The translations under genes and the position numbers were made by a program. From Acidimicrobiia bacterium (lineage in GTDB: Bacteria > Actinomycetota > Acidimicrobiia > Acidimicrobiales > Poriferisodalaceae), in contig JAJDVQ010000058.1 in assembly GCA_022826045.1 (NCBI GenBank), positions 1 through 64,000 on the forward strand: a stretch of DNA of 64,000 nucleotides. Direction: 5' to 3'. Shown one piece after another: positions 36,891 through 46,608 of this stretch. Below the pieces are notes generated by a model. That model was not told the DNA's origin. It saw nothing but the letters and a program-made list of their open reading frames with translations, and searched no databases. Each line of letters starts with the position of its first letter. Position 1 is the first letter of the stretch.

Positions 36891-37775
36891 ATGAGCGCGC
36901 GATTCGGACGAGTGGTTCCTGCGATGGTGACGCCGTTTGCGGCGGACGGATCGCTGGACGTTGACGCCGGGGTGACGCTGGCCCGCTGGCTCGTAGGCGA
37001 GGGCGCCGAGGGCCTCGTGATCACCGGCACCACCGGTGAGGCCCCCACCATCACCGACGAGGAGGATTGGGAGCTCTGGCGCGCTGTGGCGGAGGCCGTG
37101 ACGGTGCCGGTCGTGGCCGGCACCAGCACCAACGACACGGCGCATTCGGTGAGTCAGACCCGCAAGGCCGCCGAGCTGGGCGTCGACGGCATGTTGGCGG
37201 TCACGCCGTACTACAACCGGCCCTCGCAGGCAGGCATCGCCGCGCACTTCGCAGCCGTGGCCGAGTGCACCGACCTGCCGATCATCATGTACGACATCCC
37301 GATCCGCACGGGGCGCAAGATCACCACACCCACGCTGCTGGAGCTGGCGCAGATCCCCAACATCGTGGCGGTGAAGGACGCAGCGGGGAACCCGGGCGAG
37401 ACGGCGAAGGTCATCGCCGAGGCTCCGGAGGGCTTCGAGGTGTACAGCGGCGACGACACCCTCACGCTGCCGCTGCTGGCTGTCGGCGCGGTGGGCGTCA
37501 TCAGCGTCGCCGCCCACTGGTCCATCCCCGAGCATGTGGCGATGTTCGACGCCTGGGATGCGGGCGACGCCGCCAAGGCCCGCGAGATCAACGCCGCCCT
37601 GCTCGAGAGCTACGACTTCGAGACCGGCGACGAAGCACCCAACCCTGTGCCGACCAAAGCCATGCTGCGCACGCTGGGGCTGCCGGTGGGCGAACCCCGC
37701 CTGCCCATGGGTCCGACGCCCGACGGCCTGGAAGACCGCGCCCGAGAGGTCTACGCCCGTCTGAAGCAGACTTGA
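36891..37775 (+). CDS. dapA: 4-hydroxy-tetrahydrodipicolinate synthase
   Basis: A 294-residue class I aldolase that condenses pyruvate with aspartate semialdehyde, the first step committed to diaminopimelate and lysine. GTTGEAPT contains the triad Thr, VTPYYNRPSQ the Tyr pair, MYDIPIRTG the second catalytic Tyr and the Arg, and VAVKDAAGN the Schiff-base Lys. All active-site residues are present and length is normal. rnj follows with an overlap of 4 nt, the common actinobacterial arrangement. Confidence 0.95.
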   Translation: MSARFGRVVPAMVTPFAADGSLDVDAGVTLARWLVGEGAEGLVITGTTGEAPTITDEEDWELWRAVAEAVTVPVVAGTSTNDTAHSVSQTRKAAELGVDGMLAVTPYYNRPSQAGIAAHFAAVAECTDLPIIMYDIPIRTGRKITTPTLLELAQIPNIVAVKDAAGNPGETAKVIAEAPEGFEVYSGDDTLTLPLLAVGAVGVISVAAHWSIPEHVAMFDAWDAGDAAKAREINAALLESYDFETGDEAPNPVPTKAMLRTLGLPVGEPRLPMGPTPDGLEDRAREVYARLKQT

Positions 37776-39682
37776 GCCGCCGCAATCGCCGCTCCCCCAC
37801 CGGGGGCGCGCCCGCCCAATCCGACGATCCCGCCGTGCAAGACGGCGGTGCCACAAGGCGCACGCGGAAGGCCACCGGACGCAGTCACGGCAGGGAGGCC
37901 ACCAGCCCGGCCGAAGGAAAAAGCACCCGAGCCCGAGGCAGCAAGCCCAAAGCGCAAGCAGACCGGAGGTCTGCGAGCAACAGCAGCCAAGGCGTCACGG
38001 TCACCTTTCTGGGTGGGCTGGGCGACGTCGGACGCAACTGCACCGTCGTCGAACAGGGCGGCAAGCTGCTCGTCATCGACTTCGGGGTCATGTTCCCCGA
38101 CCCCGCGATCATGCCGGGGGTGCAGCACGTGCTGCCCGACATGGGGTGGCTCAACTCGCGTGCCCGCGACGTTGTCGGACTGGTGGTGACTCACGGGCAC
38201 GAGGACCACCTCGGCGGCGTGCCCCACTTCCTGCGCAGCATCGAGGTTCCCCTGTACGGGTCGGCCCTGTCGATGGCGCTCGCCGAGCACAAGGTGACCG
38301 AGGCACGCTTGGCAGACCGCACGTCGTTTCATGTCATCGGCGACGGCGAGCGCCGCAAGATCGGCCCGTTCGATGTCGAAGCACTGCCGATCACCCACTC
38401 GGTGCCCCAGAGCCTGTGCATCGTGCTGCACACACCGGTCGGCGCGCTGGTGCACACGGGCGACTTCAAGATCGACCCCTCTCCGGTGGACGGTCGGCTG
38501 ACCGACTTGGCCCGCCTGCAAGCACTCGGCGACGAGGGCATCGCCTTGCTGATGGCCGATTCCACCAACGCCGACCGTCCCGGCCGCAGCGCGTCGGAGA
38601 CCGAGATCGGCGCCACGCTCCGCCGGCTGTTCAGCGAGCGTGCGGATCGGCGTCTGATCGTGAGCTGCTTCGCCAGTCACCTGCACCGGGTCCAGCAGAT
38701 CTGCGACGCGGCGGTCGGCGAAGGCCGCGTCGTGGTGCCGGTGGGCCGCTCCATGGTGAACAACGTGCGCATCGCACGCCACCTGGGCGTGCTCGACGTT
38801 CCAGAGCGTGCGCTGTTCGGCGTGGAGCAGATCGATCGCTTCGATCCCGGCGAGGTTTGTATCGTGTGCACGGGCAGCCAGGGCGAGCCCAATGCAGCGC
38901 TTGCACTGATCGCGCAGGGCAGCCACCCCGAGATTCATGCCGGGCCGTCCGACACGGTGGTGCTGTCGAGCCATCCGATCCCGGGCAACGAGCGAGCCGT
39001 GTTCCGCATGGTGTCCCGCTTGGCGCGACTGGACGCCGAAGTGATCCACGACGGGCACGAGTTGGTGCATACGTCCGGGCACGCCCAGCGCGACGAGCTG
39101 CGCGAGCTGCATCAGGCATGCCGGCCGCGCTGGTTTGTGCCGATCGAGGGCGAGTTCCACATGCTGGCTCGCCACGCCGGCCTTGCCCGTGAGATGGGCA
39201 TGAAGGCCAAGCGCGTGCTGACGCTGACCGACGGCGCCCAGATCACGCTCAAGGGCAACGAGCTTCAGGTGCGTGCCGGCGTGCCCGCGCCGTACCACTA
39301 CGTGGACGGGACGCTCGACGATCCCGACACTGAGGTCATCGGCGAGCGCTTGGCCCTGACGGCAGGATTCGTGCACGTGACGGTGGTGCTCGACCGGAAG
39401 GGTCGTCTGGCAGCAGCGCCCGACATCGCCTCGCGAGGCTGGCTCGACGTCGCCAAGCACGCCGATGTCGTCAAGGCCCTCTCCGACGAGATCGCACAAG
39501 CCGTCGAACAGGCCGTCAAGGGGTCACGGCCCAGCCCCGACCCAGACGACATCGAGCGTGTCACCCGCCGCGTCACCGGCCGCTTCGTCAGCAACCGCAC
39601 CCGGCGCCGCCCCGCCATCTCCGCCACCGTGATCCGCTTGTTGAGCAGTACCGAACGATCCGGTCAATCGTCCGCTCATTGA
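37772..39682 (+). CDS. rnj: Ribonuclease J
   Basis: A 636-residue metallo-beta-lactamase/beta-CASP ribonuclease with endo- and 5'-exonuclease activity in mRNA decay and rRNA processing. After a basic, disordered N-terminus of ~70 residues the core starts at VTVTFLGGLGDVGRNC. The metal motif is THGHEDHLGGV, followed by HTGDFKID, the beta-CASP TGSQGEPNAAL and the late HTSGHAQRDEL. I chose the TTG at 37772, which overlaps the dapA stop; a GTG at 37834 would trim the disordered tail and cannot be excluded. Confidence 0.93.
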   Translation: MSRRNRRSPTGGAPAQSDDPAVQDGGATRRTRKATGRSHGREATSPAEGKSTRARGSKPKAQADRRSASNSSQGVTVTFLGGLGDVGRNCTVVEQGGKLLVIDFGVMFPDPAIMPGVQHVLPDMGWLNSRARDVVGLVVTHGHEDHLGGVPHFLRSIEVPLYGSALSMALAEHKVTEARLADRTSFHVIGDGERRKIGPFDVEALPITHSVPQSLCIVLHTPVGALVHTGDFKIDPSPVDGRLTDLARLQALGDEGIALLMADSTNADRPGRSASETEIGATLRRLFSERADRRLIVSCFASHLHRVQQICDAAVGEGRVVVPVGRSMVNNVRIARHLGVLDVPERALFGVEQIDRFDPGEVCIVCTGSQGEPNAALALIAQGSHPEIHAGPSDTVVLSSHPIPGNERAVFRMVSRLARLDAEVIHDGHELVHTSGHAQRDELRELHQACRPRWFVPIEGEFHMLARHAGLAREMGMKAKRVLTLTDGAQITLKGNELQVRAGVPAPYHYVDGTLDDPDTEVIGERLALTAGFVHVTVVLDRKGRLAAAPDIASRGWLDVAKHADVVKALSDEIAQAVEQAVKGSRPSPDPDDIERVTRRVTGRFVSNRTRRRPAISATVIRLLSSTERSGQSSAH

Positions 39683-39762
39683 GCCCCAAGGCAACAGGTT
39701 GCTCCGCATCCTCGGCCTGGCAGGCGACGAGCCTGGCGCGCTCGTACCTCGGGCGTTGCGAG

Positions 39763-40668
39763 TCACAGGCATCCGATAGTGCTTGCGTTGGCGGCGCGGA
39801 GGCTTTCGTCAGCGGGAGCCGGAACATGTGCGCCGAAGGGCGTGGGGACGAACCAGGTGCCGCCGCTGCCGGCCAGATGTGGCGTGCGCCCGGTGACTGC
39901 CTCAAGGCCATCGCGCCAGGCTGAAAGCTCGGGATAGGCGGCGAGCGCGGCTGGTTCGAGGTCGTTGGCATTTGGACCGGACGGGCCGCCGAGCTCGTCC
40001 CATGCGCCGTACACCGCCGCCGTGTCGACCTGGACCGGCGGCATCCACAGCACGAATCGCTGCTCTCGGAACGGGAGGGGCTCGATGATCTCGCCGATGC
40101 CTGTGACGCGGGCACGGCCGCCAACGAGGCAGAACGCCACGTCTGCGCCCAGCGCCGCCGCTTGCTGCGGGGTGACGGCGGCGGGCACGCCAGCGCCGGT
40201 CGGCGAGGGCGCAGACTCGTTCGGCTGCGCACCTGCCCGGCTGCCCGGCGCGTTCGATATGGCGCTTGAGCTCGGGTGCTCATTGACCGTGAGGCAGTTG
40301 CCCCAGCGGAGCACGGCGGCTGCGTCGGCAGATCCCCCGCCGAGACCGGCGCCGGGCGGGATGCGCTTGCGGATCTCGACATGGGCCGTCCTGCCCGCCA
40401 GCTCCAGCGCCCGGACGACCAGGTTGGAGCCGTCGGTGGGAATGTCCCAGTCGGGCGCCGCGGCGCCGTGGCCGTGCGCGGCCGGTGCCGGGACGATCTC
40501 GACCGACGTCTGCGAACTGGGGTGCACGATGATCTCGTCGCACAGGTCGAGCGTCACCATCTCGGCATCGATGAGGTGGTAGCCGTCGGGCCGGGTGCCG
40601 GTGATGCGCAGCGACAGCGTCAGCTTGGCCGGCGCGAGCAGCCGTACCGCCTCTGTGTGCGCAGGCAC
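39763..40668 (-). CDS. ispE: 4-diphosphocytidyl-2-C-methyl-D-erythritol kinase
   Basis: A 301-residue GHMP kinase of the MEP isoprenoid pathway. It shows LAPAKLTLSLRITG at the N-terminus, the ATP loop PPGAGLGGGSADAAA, and the C-terminal AGSGGTWFVP. A Pro/Ala-rich insertion lies after the ATP loop (SRAGAQPNESAPSPTG). The gene starts 4 nt after the rsmA stop, and the rsmA-ispE pairing is standard in actinobacteria. Confidence 0.9.
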   Translation of the reverse strand: MPAHTEAVRLLAPAKLTLSLRITGTRPDGYHLIDAEMVTLDLCDEIIVHPSSQTSVEIVPAPAAHGHGAAAPDWDIPTDGSNLVVRALELAGRTAHVEIRKRIPPGAGLGGGSADAAAVLRWGNCLTVNEHPSSSAISNAPGSRAGAQPNESAPSPTGAGVPAAVTPQQAAALGADVAFCLVGGRARVTGIGEIIEPLPFREQRFVLWMPPVQVDTAAVYGAWDELGGPSGPNANDLEPAALAAYPELSAWRDGLEAVTGRTPHLAGSGGTWFVPTPFGAHVPAPADESLRAANASTIGCL

Positions 40669-40672
40669 GGCC

Positions 40673-41560
40673 CTACGCCCGCGTCCCGAGCGAGATCTCG
40701 GCGAGGTGCGCCCACTCGGCGGGCCCGAGACGTTCGGGGCGGTCAGTCGGGTCGACGCCCGCCGTCACGAGTGTCGCGTCGGCATCGTGGAGAGCCTGCC
40801 GCAAGGTTCGGCGCAGCATCTGGCGGCGGTGCGCGAACGCTGCCGTCACCAGCCGATTGACCTCCGCGCGCAGGTCGGGCGCCATCGATGGGGCACGGCG
40901 CGTGATGCGCACCAGCGCGGACTCCACTTCGGGCCGGGGGTAGAAGACCGTGGCCGGCACGGCGCCGGCCAATTCGGCATCGGCGTGGACGGCGACCCGA
41001 ACCGAGACCGCACCGTACGCACCGCTGCCGGGGGCCGCAGCCAGTCGCTCGGCGGCTTCGCGCTGGCACATCACCAGCAGCCGGGTGACGGCCGACACAT
41101 CGTCGAGCACGGTCAGCACGAGCGAGGTCGCGATGTTGTACGGCAGATTCGCAACGAGGTGCCACCCGTCGCCGGGCAGGAGCGCGTTCCAGTCCATGTG
41201 CCGCGCGTCGGCGTGCACAATCTGCACGCGACTCGGCGCCGCCTCACCGGGGTCCGCGCTGTTCGGCTCGCGGCCGGTCGCGGCCGATCCCACCACCTCA
41301 CGCAGGAGCGGCACAAGACGGGCGTCGGTCTCCACAGCCACCACCTCGGCCCCGGTCTCGGCCAGGGCCAGCGTCAGCGAGCCCAGACCCGCGCCGATCT
41401 CCACCACACGGTCGCACGGGCCGACGCCTGCGAGACGCGCGATCCGGCGCACGGTGTTGGCATCGATCACGAAGTTCTGCCCGAGGCTGCGACGCGGCGC
41501 GGCGCCAGCCCGCTCGAGGAGCGCTTTCACGGCTGGTGCGTTCAGCTGCAGAGTGCTCAT
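40673..41560 (-). CDS. rsmA: 16S rRNA dimethyladenosine transferase
   Basis: A 295-residue KsgA-type methyltransferase that dimethylates two adjacent adenines in helix 45 of 16S rRNA. Motifs are RRSLGQNFVID, VVEIGAGLGSLTLAL for SAM, the motif IV NLPYN and the C-terminal FYPRPEVESALV. The frame extends upstream to 42019, but the ATG at 41560 fits the family. An insertion of about 20 residues (GREPNSADPGEAAPS) lies after the second strand. Next gene: ispE. Confidence 0.92.
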   Translation of the reverse strand: MSTLQLNAPAVKALLERAGAAPRRSLGQNFVIDANTVRRIARLAGVGPCDRVVEIGAGLGSLTLALAETGAEVVAVETDARLVPLLREVVGSAATGREPNSADPGEAAPSRVQIVHADARHMDWNALLPGDGWHLVANLPYNIATSLVLTVLDDVSAVTRLLVMCQREAAERLAAAPGSGAYGAVSVRVAVHADAELAGAVPATVFYPRPEVESALVRITRRAPSMAPDLRAEVNRLVTAAFAHRRQMLRRTLRQALHDADATLVTAGVDPTDRPERLGPAEWAHLAEISLGTRA

Positions 41561-41630
41561 CCGGCTGCAATCGGGGAATGCCGCAACCGGTGCCCGCGGC
41601 GGCCATCCGACCCGCTCAGCAGCCTCAGGC

Positions 41631-42437
41631 TCATCTGTCGGGCAGATCGCCGAGACCGAAGATGCGCACGGCGTTGGCAGTCGTCTCCGCCGCAACCTGG
41701 CTCGCCGGGACGCCGCGGGCGGCGGCGACAGCCTCGCCCACGAAGCGCACCCAGCTCGGCCGGTTTTGCTTGCCGCGATTTGGCGTCGGCGCCAGGTAGG
41801 GCGCGTCGGTCTCGACCAGGTAGCGGTCGGCGGGAACGAGCGCTGCGGCGTCGCGTATCTCGGCGGCATTGCGGAACGACACGATCCCGCTGAACGACAC
41901 CGAAGCGCCCCGGTCAAGTGCTGCACGCGCCTCGTCGGGCCCGCCGGTGAAGCAGTGGAACACCGTGCCGGGGGGCACACCCTCGGCGTCGAGCACGTCG
42001 AAGGTGTCTTCCCAGGCATCGCGGCTGTGGATCACCAGCGCCAGCTCGCAGCGGTGCGCCATCGCGATCTGGGCGGCGAATGCCTCGCGCTGGCTGGCCC
42101 GGTCCGAGTGCTCGTAGCAGTAGTCGAGTCCGCACTCGCCGACGGCGACGAGCCCCGCGCCGGACGCGCCGGACGCGCCTGCGTCGGCGATGAGCTGTTC
42201 GAGCATGTCGAGCGCTGCGGGACCCTGGTCGGCGTCGTGGGGATGCAGGCCGACGGTGGCTGCGACGCCCGGCAGCGTGCGGGAGCGATCCAGCGCCGCA
42301 ATGCTGCGCTCGACATCGGTGCCGATGTCCACCACCCAGGCCACGCCGTCCCGATGCGCTTCTGCCACCAGTTCGGCGCTGTCTTCCCACAGATGACAGT
42401 GGCTGTCGACCCACACTTCGGGCTGCGTGTCGCTCAT
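41631..42437 (-). CDS. tatD: TatD-family metal-dependent hydrolase
   Basis: A 268-residue TIM-barrel hydrolase/DNase. The metal ligands are visible as DSHCHLW, GECGLDY, HSRDAWEDT, FHCFTGG and VETDAPYLAP. Related proteins show 3'-5' exonuclease activity on DNA or RNA. It lies between metG and rsmA in the same orientation, the classic position of this gene. The gaps are 89 bp and 70 bp. Confidence 0.92.
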   Translation of the reverse strand: MSDTQPEVWVDSHCHLWEDSAELVAEAHRDGVAWVVDIGTDVERSIAALDRSRTLPGVAATVGLHPHDADQGPAALDMLEQLIADAGASGASGAGLVAVGECGLDYCYEHSDRASQREAFAAQIAMAHRCELALVIHSRDAWEDTFDVLDAEGVPPGTVFHCFTGGPDEARAALDRGASVSFSGIVSFRNAAEIRDAAALVPADRYLVETDAPYLAPTPNRGKQNRPSWVRFVGEAVAAARGVPASQVAAETTANAVRIFGLGDLPDR

Positions 42438-42526
42438 CGCCTGCCCATTCTCGGATCGTCACGAGACAGCACGGCATTCCCAGCAGTCATGTGCGCAGCC
42501 GGTTCATTCCTCGAACGCATGGCCGG

Positions 42527-44026
42527 TCAGCGAATCCGGGGGTACAGCGGCTCGCCGGTCGACACCGGCAGCCCGCCGGGGTAGCCGCCCCAGGTCGCAG
42601 CTTCGGGCAGTCGCTGCTCCGCCACCGAGCCCTCCATGCCGATGCGCCGCCACACCTCGTCGCAGCCCCTCGGCGTGGCCACCGATGCGAGCACCGCCAC
42701 GATGCGCAGCGCTTCGAGCGCGTCGCCCAGCACGGCGTCAACGTCGGGGCCCGGATCGGCCTTCCACGGCTCGGCATCCTCGAGCATCGCGTTGGTCTCG
42801 CGGATGATCCGCCAGGTGGCGTCGAGGGCTTCCGAGGGCGCCAGTCGCTCCCAGGCGTCGGCGGTCTCGGCAACGCACTCGGCCACCGCTTCGGCCAGCG
42901 GGCTGTCGGCCCGGGGCGTCGGCCCGATGCCGTCGCACTTGCGGCTGACCACGGTGGCGACCCGGCTCATGAGGTTGCCCAGGTTGTTGGCCAGGTCGGC
43001 GTTGTAGCGGGCGACCATCCCCTCATAGGAGAAATCCCCGTCGGGGCCGAAGGGCTGATCGTGCAAGAAGTGGTGCCGCACGCCGTCGCTGCCGAAGTCG
43101 TCCACGAGGTCGCCCGGCGCGATCTGGTTGAGCGCGGACTTCGCCATCTTCTCGCCGCCGACGAGCAGGAAGCCGTGCACGTGGACCCGGCGGGGCGGCA
43201 GCACGCCACCGCTCATCAGCATCGCCGGCCAGTACACGCAATGGAAGCGGAGGATGTCCTTGCCGATTAGGTGCACACCCGGCCAGCGGTGCGCGAACTG
43301 GGCGTCGTCGCTGGCGTACCCGGCGGCGGTGATGTAGTTGGTCAGCGCGTCGAACCAGACGTAGGTGACGTGCTGCGGATCCCAAGGGATCGGGATGCCC
43401 CAGTCCAGCGATGTCCGGCTGATGGAGAAGTCCTGCAGCCCGCTGCGGATGAACCCCAATGCCTCGTTGCGCTTGGTCGTCGGCACGACGAAGTCGGGGT
43501 GCGCTTCGTACCAGTCCAGCAGGCGCTGCTCGTAACGACTGAGCGAGAAGAAGTAGTTCTCCTCGGTGACGTGCTCGACCGGCCGGCGGTGGATGGGGCA
43601 CATGCCGTCGGCGAGATCGTCTTCGGTGTAGTAGGCCTCGCAGCTCACGCAGTACAGGCCCTCGTAGGTCTGCAGCGTGATGTCGCCGTTGTCGCAGCAG
43701 GCCTGCAGCAGCTGCTGGACCGAATGGTGATGACGAGGCTCGCTGGTGCGGATGAAATCGTCGTTGACGATGTCGAGCTGCTGCCAGGCTTCCTGGAAGC
43801 GCACCACGGTGCGATCGGCCCACTCGATGGGAGCGCAGCCGTTCTGCTCGGCAGCCCGCTGCACCTTGAGGCCGTGCTCGTCGGTGCCGGTCAGGAACAT
43901 GACGTCGCAACCGCACAGCCGCTTCCAGCGAGCGATCGCGTCGGCGGTGATCGTCGTGTACGCGTGCCCGATGTGGGGGGCGTCGTTGACGTAGTAGATC
44001 GGCGTCGTGACGTAGTAGGAGGTCAC
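42527..44026 (-). CDS. metG: Methionine-tRNA ligase
   Basis: A 499-residue class I synthetase. The HIGH motif is HIGHAY within TPIYYVNDAPHIGHAYT, and the KMSKS loop reads GGEKMAKSALNQI, with Ala in the middle. The connective peptide keeps one Cys pair (CVSCEAYY, then MCPIH), so zinc binding is probably of the single-knuckle kind. The anticodon-binding helical domain follows, with no C-terminal EMAP domain. The GTG at 44026 has TACCCT 6 nt upstream. Confidence 0.95.
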   Translation of the reverse strand: MTSYYVTTPIYYVNDAPHIGHAYTTITADAIARWKRLCGCDVMFLTGTDEHGLKVQRAAEQNGCAPIEWADRTVVRFQEAWQQLDIVNDDFIRTSEPRHHHSVQQLLQACCDNGDITLQTYEGLYCVSCEAYYTEDDLADGMCPIHRRPVEHVTEENYFFSLSRYEQRLLDWYEAHPDFVVPTTKRNEALGFIRSGLQDFSISRTSLDWGIPIPWDPQHVTYVWFDALTNYITAAGYASDDAQFAHRWPGVHLIGKDILRFHCVYWPAMLMSGGVLPPRRVHVHGFLLVGGEKMAKSALNQIAPGDLVDDFGSDGVRHHFLHDQPFGPDGDFSYEGMVARYNADLANNLGNLMSRVATVVSRKCDGIGPTPRADSPLAEAVAECVAETADAWERLAPSEALDATWRIIRETNAMLEDAEPWKADPGPDVDAVLGDALEALRIVAVLASVATPRGCDEVWRRIGMEGSVAEQRLPEAATWGGYPGGLPVSTGEPLYPRIR

Positions 44027-44032
44027 GCCAAC

Positions 44033-44038
44033 AGGGTA
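44033..44038 (-). promoter_or_regulatory. -10 hexamer of metG
   Basis: TACCCT on the minus strand, 6 nt before the GTG at 44026. Confidence 0.45.
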
Positions 44039-44086
44039 GTGAGGGGCAGCGCAACCGCTCGCTGAATCTCGCCGCCGCCCTCGCCG

Positions 44087-44959
44087 CTATGGCGTCTGGG
44101 CATCTGGGGAGCGGGCTAGCTCGGTGGAGATTGGGTAGGTGCGGTTGCGGCCGATGCCGAATCGATTCGCCACGGTGGTTGCGGCGTCGCGGGGGCTGGC
44201 GCCGGATGCGAGTTCTCGGTGGAGTTCGGCTCGAATCTGCTCGTCAGACGGGGGCTGGGAGGCCGCGGGGGCGAGAACCACGACGATCTCTCCCTTGGGC
44301 GGTTCGGCGAAATGGGTTGCCAACTCGGCGACCGTGCCGCGCGCCACTTCTTCGTGGAGCTTGGTGAGCTCACGGACGACGACTGCCCGACGGTCGGCGC
44401 CGCAGGCTTCGGTCAAGTCGTCGAGCGTGGCGCCGAGGCGCTTGGGCGACTCCAGCAGCACGACGGTTCGCGTTTCGGCGGCGATCTCGTCGAGTCGTCG
44501 ACGGCGGGCCATTCCCTTGCGGGGCAGGAACCCTTCCATGACCCAGCGATCCGTCGGCAGGCCCGAGATGGCCAACGCCGTCACGGGCGCCGACGGCCCC
44601 GGAACGGCGCTGACGCCGATGCCTGCTGCTGCCGCCGCCGCGACCAGCCGCTGCCCGGGATCGGAGACGGTCGGCATGCCCGCGTCGGTGATGTACGCGG
44701 CGGTCTCCCCCGCCGTCAGGCGCTGCGCGATCTGCGCACAGACAGCGGCCTCGTTGTGCTCGTGCATCGCCACCAGCGGCCGCGCCGCGATGCCCAGCCG
44801 CTGCAGCAGCAGGCCGGTGCGGCGGGTGTCCTCGCAGGCCACAAACGACACCGCCGACAGCACCTCGACAGCCCGCGGGGCGATGTCTCCCAGGTTTCCG
44901 ATGGGCGTGGCAACCAGCCACAGACCAGGGTCCGAGGCCACGGCCGAGCCTTCAGTCAT
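44087..44959 (-). CDS. rsmI: 16S rRNA (cytidine-2'-O)-methyltransferase
   Basis: A ~290-residue SAM-dependent methyltransferase that modifies the 2'-O of C1402 in 16S rRNA. The tetrapyrrole-methylase-type fold is shown by LVATPIGNLGDIAPRA, EDTRRTGLLL, ITDAGMPTVSDPGQRLV, VPGPSA and LESPKRLGATL. The ATG at 44959 is preferred to a TTG at 44971. It stands upstream of metG on the same strand, as in many actinobacteria. Confidence 0.92.
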   Translation of the reverse strand: MTEGSAVASDPGLWLVATPIGNLGDIAPRAVEVLSAVSFVACEDTRRTGLLLQRLGIAARPLVAMHEHNEAAVCAQIAQRLTAGETAAYITDAGMPTVSDPGQRLVAAAAAAGIGVSAVPGPSAPVTALAISGLPTDRWVMEGFLPRKGMARRRRLDEIAAETRTVVLLESPKRLGATLDDLTEACGADRRAVVVRELTKLHEEVARGTVAELATHFAEPPKGEIVVVLAPAASQPPSDEQIRAELHRELASGASPRDAATTVANRFGIGRNRTYPISTELARSPDAQTP

Positions 44960-45022
44960 GCCCGTAGCCAACCACGCCCCGAACGCGTCCGGCTCCGCGC
45001 TCGCCGGGGCGCGCCGAAGGAC

Positions 45023-45358
45023 TCATGTGTCGAGGCGAACATCCAGGGCGTCGGCGACGGTGATGCCCCATTGTTCGAAAGCACCTGCCCGTGCTTCGAT
45101 GACCGAGCGGGCGGCCAGGCGGGGGCGGCCGATCCGCCCGGGCGGCATGGTCACGATGTCGATCACGCGACGATGCGCATCGAGGTATGCCACGCCGATA
45201 GCGAAGCTCATCCCGATGGTGTGCACACAGCGGCACCGCTCGATCAGCAGCGCACCGGTCAGGTCGTCACGCCCGAGCAGGCCGCGCCGGCGCTCAGGGC
45301 GGGTACGAGCTACCTCAAGGCTTGCCACCACTCGATCCCCGCAGGCCAGCCAGGGCAT
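45023..45358 (-). CDS. DUF192 family protein
   Basis: A 111-residue protein of the DUF192 family: ASLEVARTRPERRRGLLGRD, then CRCVHTIGMSFAIGVAYLD and VTMPPGRIGRPRLAARSVIE. The family has a small beta-barrel fold and no agreed function. Relatives are often exported, but this one shows no signal peptide. Its ATG lies 2 nt after the ychF stop, so it is cotranscribed with ychF. Confidence 0.85.
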   Translation of the reverse strand: MPWLACGDRVVASLEVARTRPERRRGLLGRDDLTGALLIERCRCVHTIGMSFAIGVAYLDAHRRVIDIVTMPPGRIGRPRLAARSVIEARAGAFEQWGITVADALDVRLDT

Positions 45359-45360
45359 GG

Positions 45361-46482
45361 CTACACGTTGAAGCGGAACTCCACGACGTCGCCATCGCGC
45401 ATCGGATAGTCCTTCCCCTCGACTCTCAGGCGGCCCGCGTCCCGCGCAGCAGACCACGAGCCTAAATCCAGCAGTTCAGCCCAGTCGATCACCTCGGCCC
45501 GGATGAAGCCGCGTTCGAAGTCGGTGTGGATGCGTCCAGCGCACTGCGGCGCCCGCCAGCCGGCCCGGAAGGTCCAGGCACGGGATTCCTTCTCGCCTGT
45601 GGTGAGGAACGTGCGCAGGCCCAGCAGGCCGTGCGCAGCAGCCACGAATCGCTCCAGCGCTCCTTCCCCGAGGCCGAGTCCTTCGAGCAGTTCTGCTCGC
45701 TCGGCGCCGGTGAGCTGCGCAGCTTCGGCTTCGAGCTGAACGCACAGCGGCAGCACCGTGGCGCCCGGCAGCTCGGCCTCGATGGGTGCGGCCAGCTCGG
45801 CCGCGGCATCGAGCTGGCCGTCGCCGACGTTGAGCACCGCCATGACCGGCTTGTCGGTCAGCAGGAAGTGGCTGCGCAGCGCCGCCCGGTGGGGGTACTG
45901 CTGCGAGGACGGCTCAGCGCCGTCGCACCCAGCGCCGAGCGGCCATGCCCGGTACAGCGGCGTGCCCGCCGCCAGGTGCTCGAGCGCGGCTTCGAGCGCC
46001 GCTGCCTCGTCGGCGAGCGCGGTGTCAGACGGCTGGCTGCGCGCCGCCTTGCGCCGGCGGCCGATCCGCGATTCCACCGACTCCAGGTCGGCCAGCGTGA
46101 GCTCGGTCTCGACGATGCGAAGGTGTTCGAGCGGGTCGGCGGGACCCGGCACATCGGCATCAGAGAAGGCACGCAGGACGAAGACAATCGCGTCTGCCTC
46201 GCGAATGCCCGCCAGGAACCGGTTGCCCAATCCCTCGCCCTTGCTGGCCCCCTCCACGAGCCCGCCGATATCGATGAACTCCGTGGTGGTGGGCACCACC
46301 TTGCGGCTGGCGCTCATCTCGGCGAGCGCATCGAGCCGGGGGTCGGGCACCCGAGCCACGCCGACATTCGGATCGGTGGTGGCAAAGGCATACGGCGCCG
46401 CCAGTGCCCCGCCGCCCGCCAGCGAGTTGAACAGCGACGACTTCCCCGCGTTGGGCAGGCCCACGAACCCAAAGCGCTCCAT
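45361..46482 (-). CDS. ychF: Ribosome-binding ATPase YchF
   Basis: A 373-residue Obg-family P-loop NTPase that prefers ATP and binds the ribosome. G1 is GLPNAGKSS, the G3 region [19 protein letters not shown], a coiled-coil insertion lies at ~130-180, and the C-terminal TGS domain contains [15 protein letters not shown] and ends VEFRFNV. Length is normal. The ATG at 46482 has TAGCCT 9 nt upstream. Confidence 0.95.
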   Translation of the reverse strand: MERFGFVGLPNAGKSSLFNSLAGGGALAAPYAFATTDPNVGVARVPDPRLDALAEMSASRKVVPTTTEFIDIGGLVEGASKGEGLGNRFLAGIREADAIVFVLRAFSDADVPGPADPLEHLRIVETELTLADLESVESRIGRRRKAARSQPSDTALADEAAALEAALEHLAAGTPLYRAWPLGAGCDGAEPSSQQYPHRAALRSHFLLTDKPVMAVLNVGDGQLDAAAELAAPIEAELPGATVLPLCVQLEAEAAQLTGAERAELLEGLGLGEGALERFVAAAHGLLGLRTFLTTGEKESRAWTFRAGWRAPQCAGRIHTDFERGFIRAEVIDWAELLDLGSWSAARDAGRLRVEGKDYPMRDGDVVEFRFNV

Positions 46483-46491
46483 CGCCGGGCG

Positions 46492-46497
46492 AGGCTA
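46492..46497 (-). promoter_or_regulatory. -10 hexamer of ychF
   Basis: TAGCCT on the minus strand, 9 nt before the ATG at 46482. Confidence 0.4.
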
Positions 46498-46608
46498 ATG
46501 AGTGCACCGCCGCGTGCTCACGGCCCTCCCGGGCGGTACGAAGCGCTGCGTGCAAGACTTCGCCCCCTCGGGTACACGCCCGAGACATCCACTGACGGGG
46601 AGGAACCC

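Noticed and set aside
37751-39499. 582-codon open frame opposite rnj.
   Set aside because: Shadow of ribonuclease J; no motif and no start signal.
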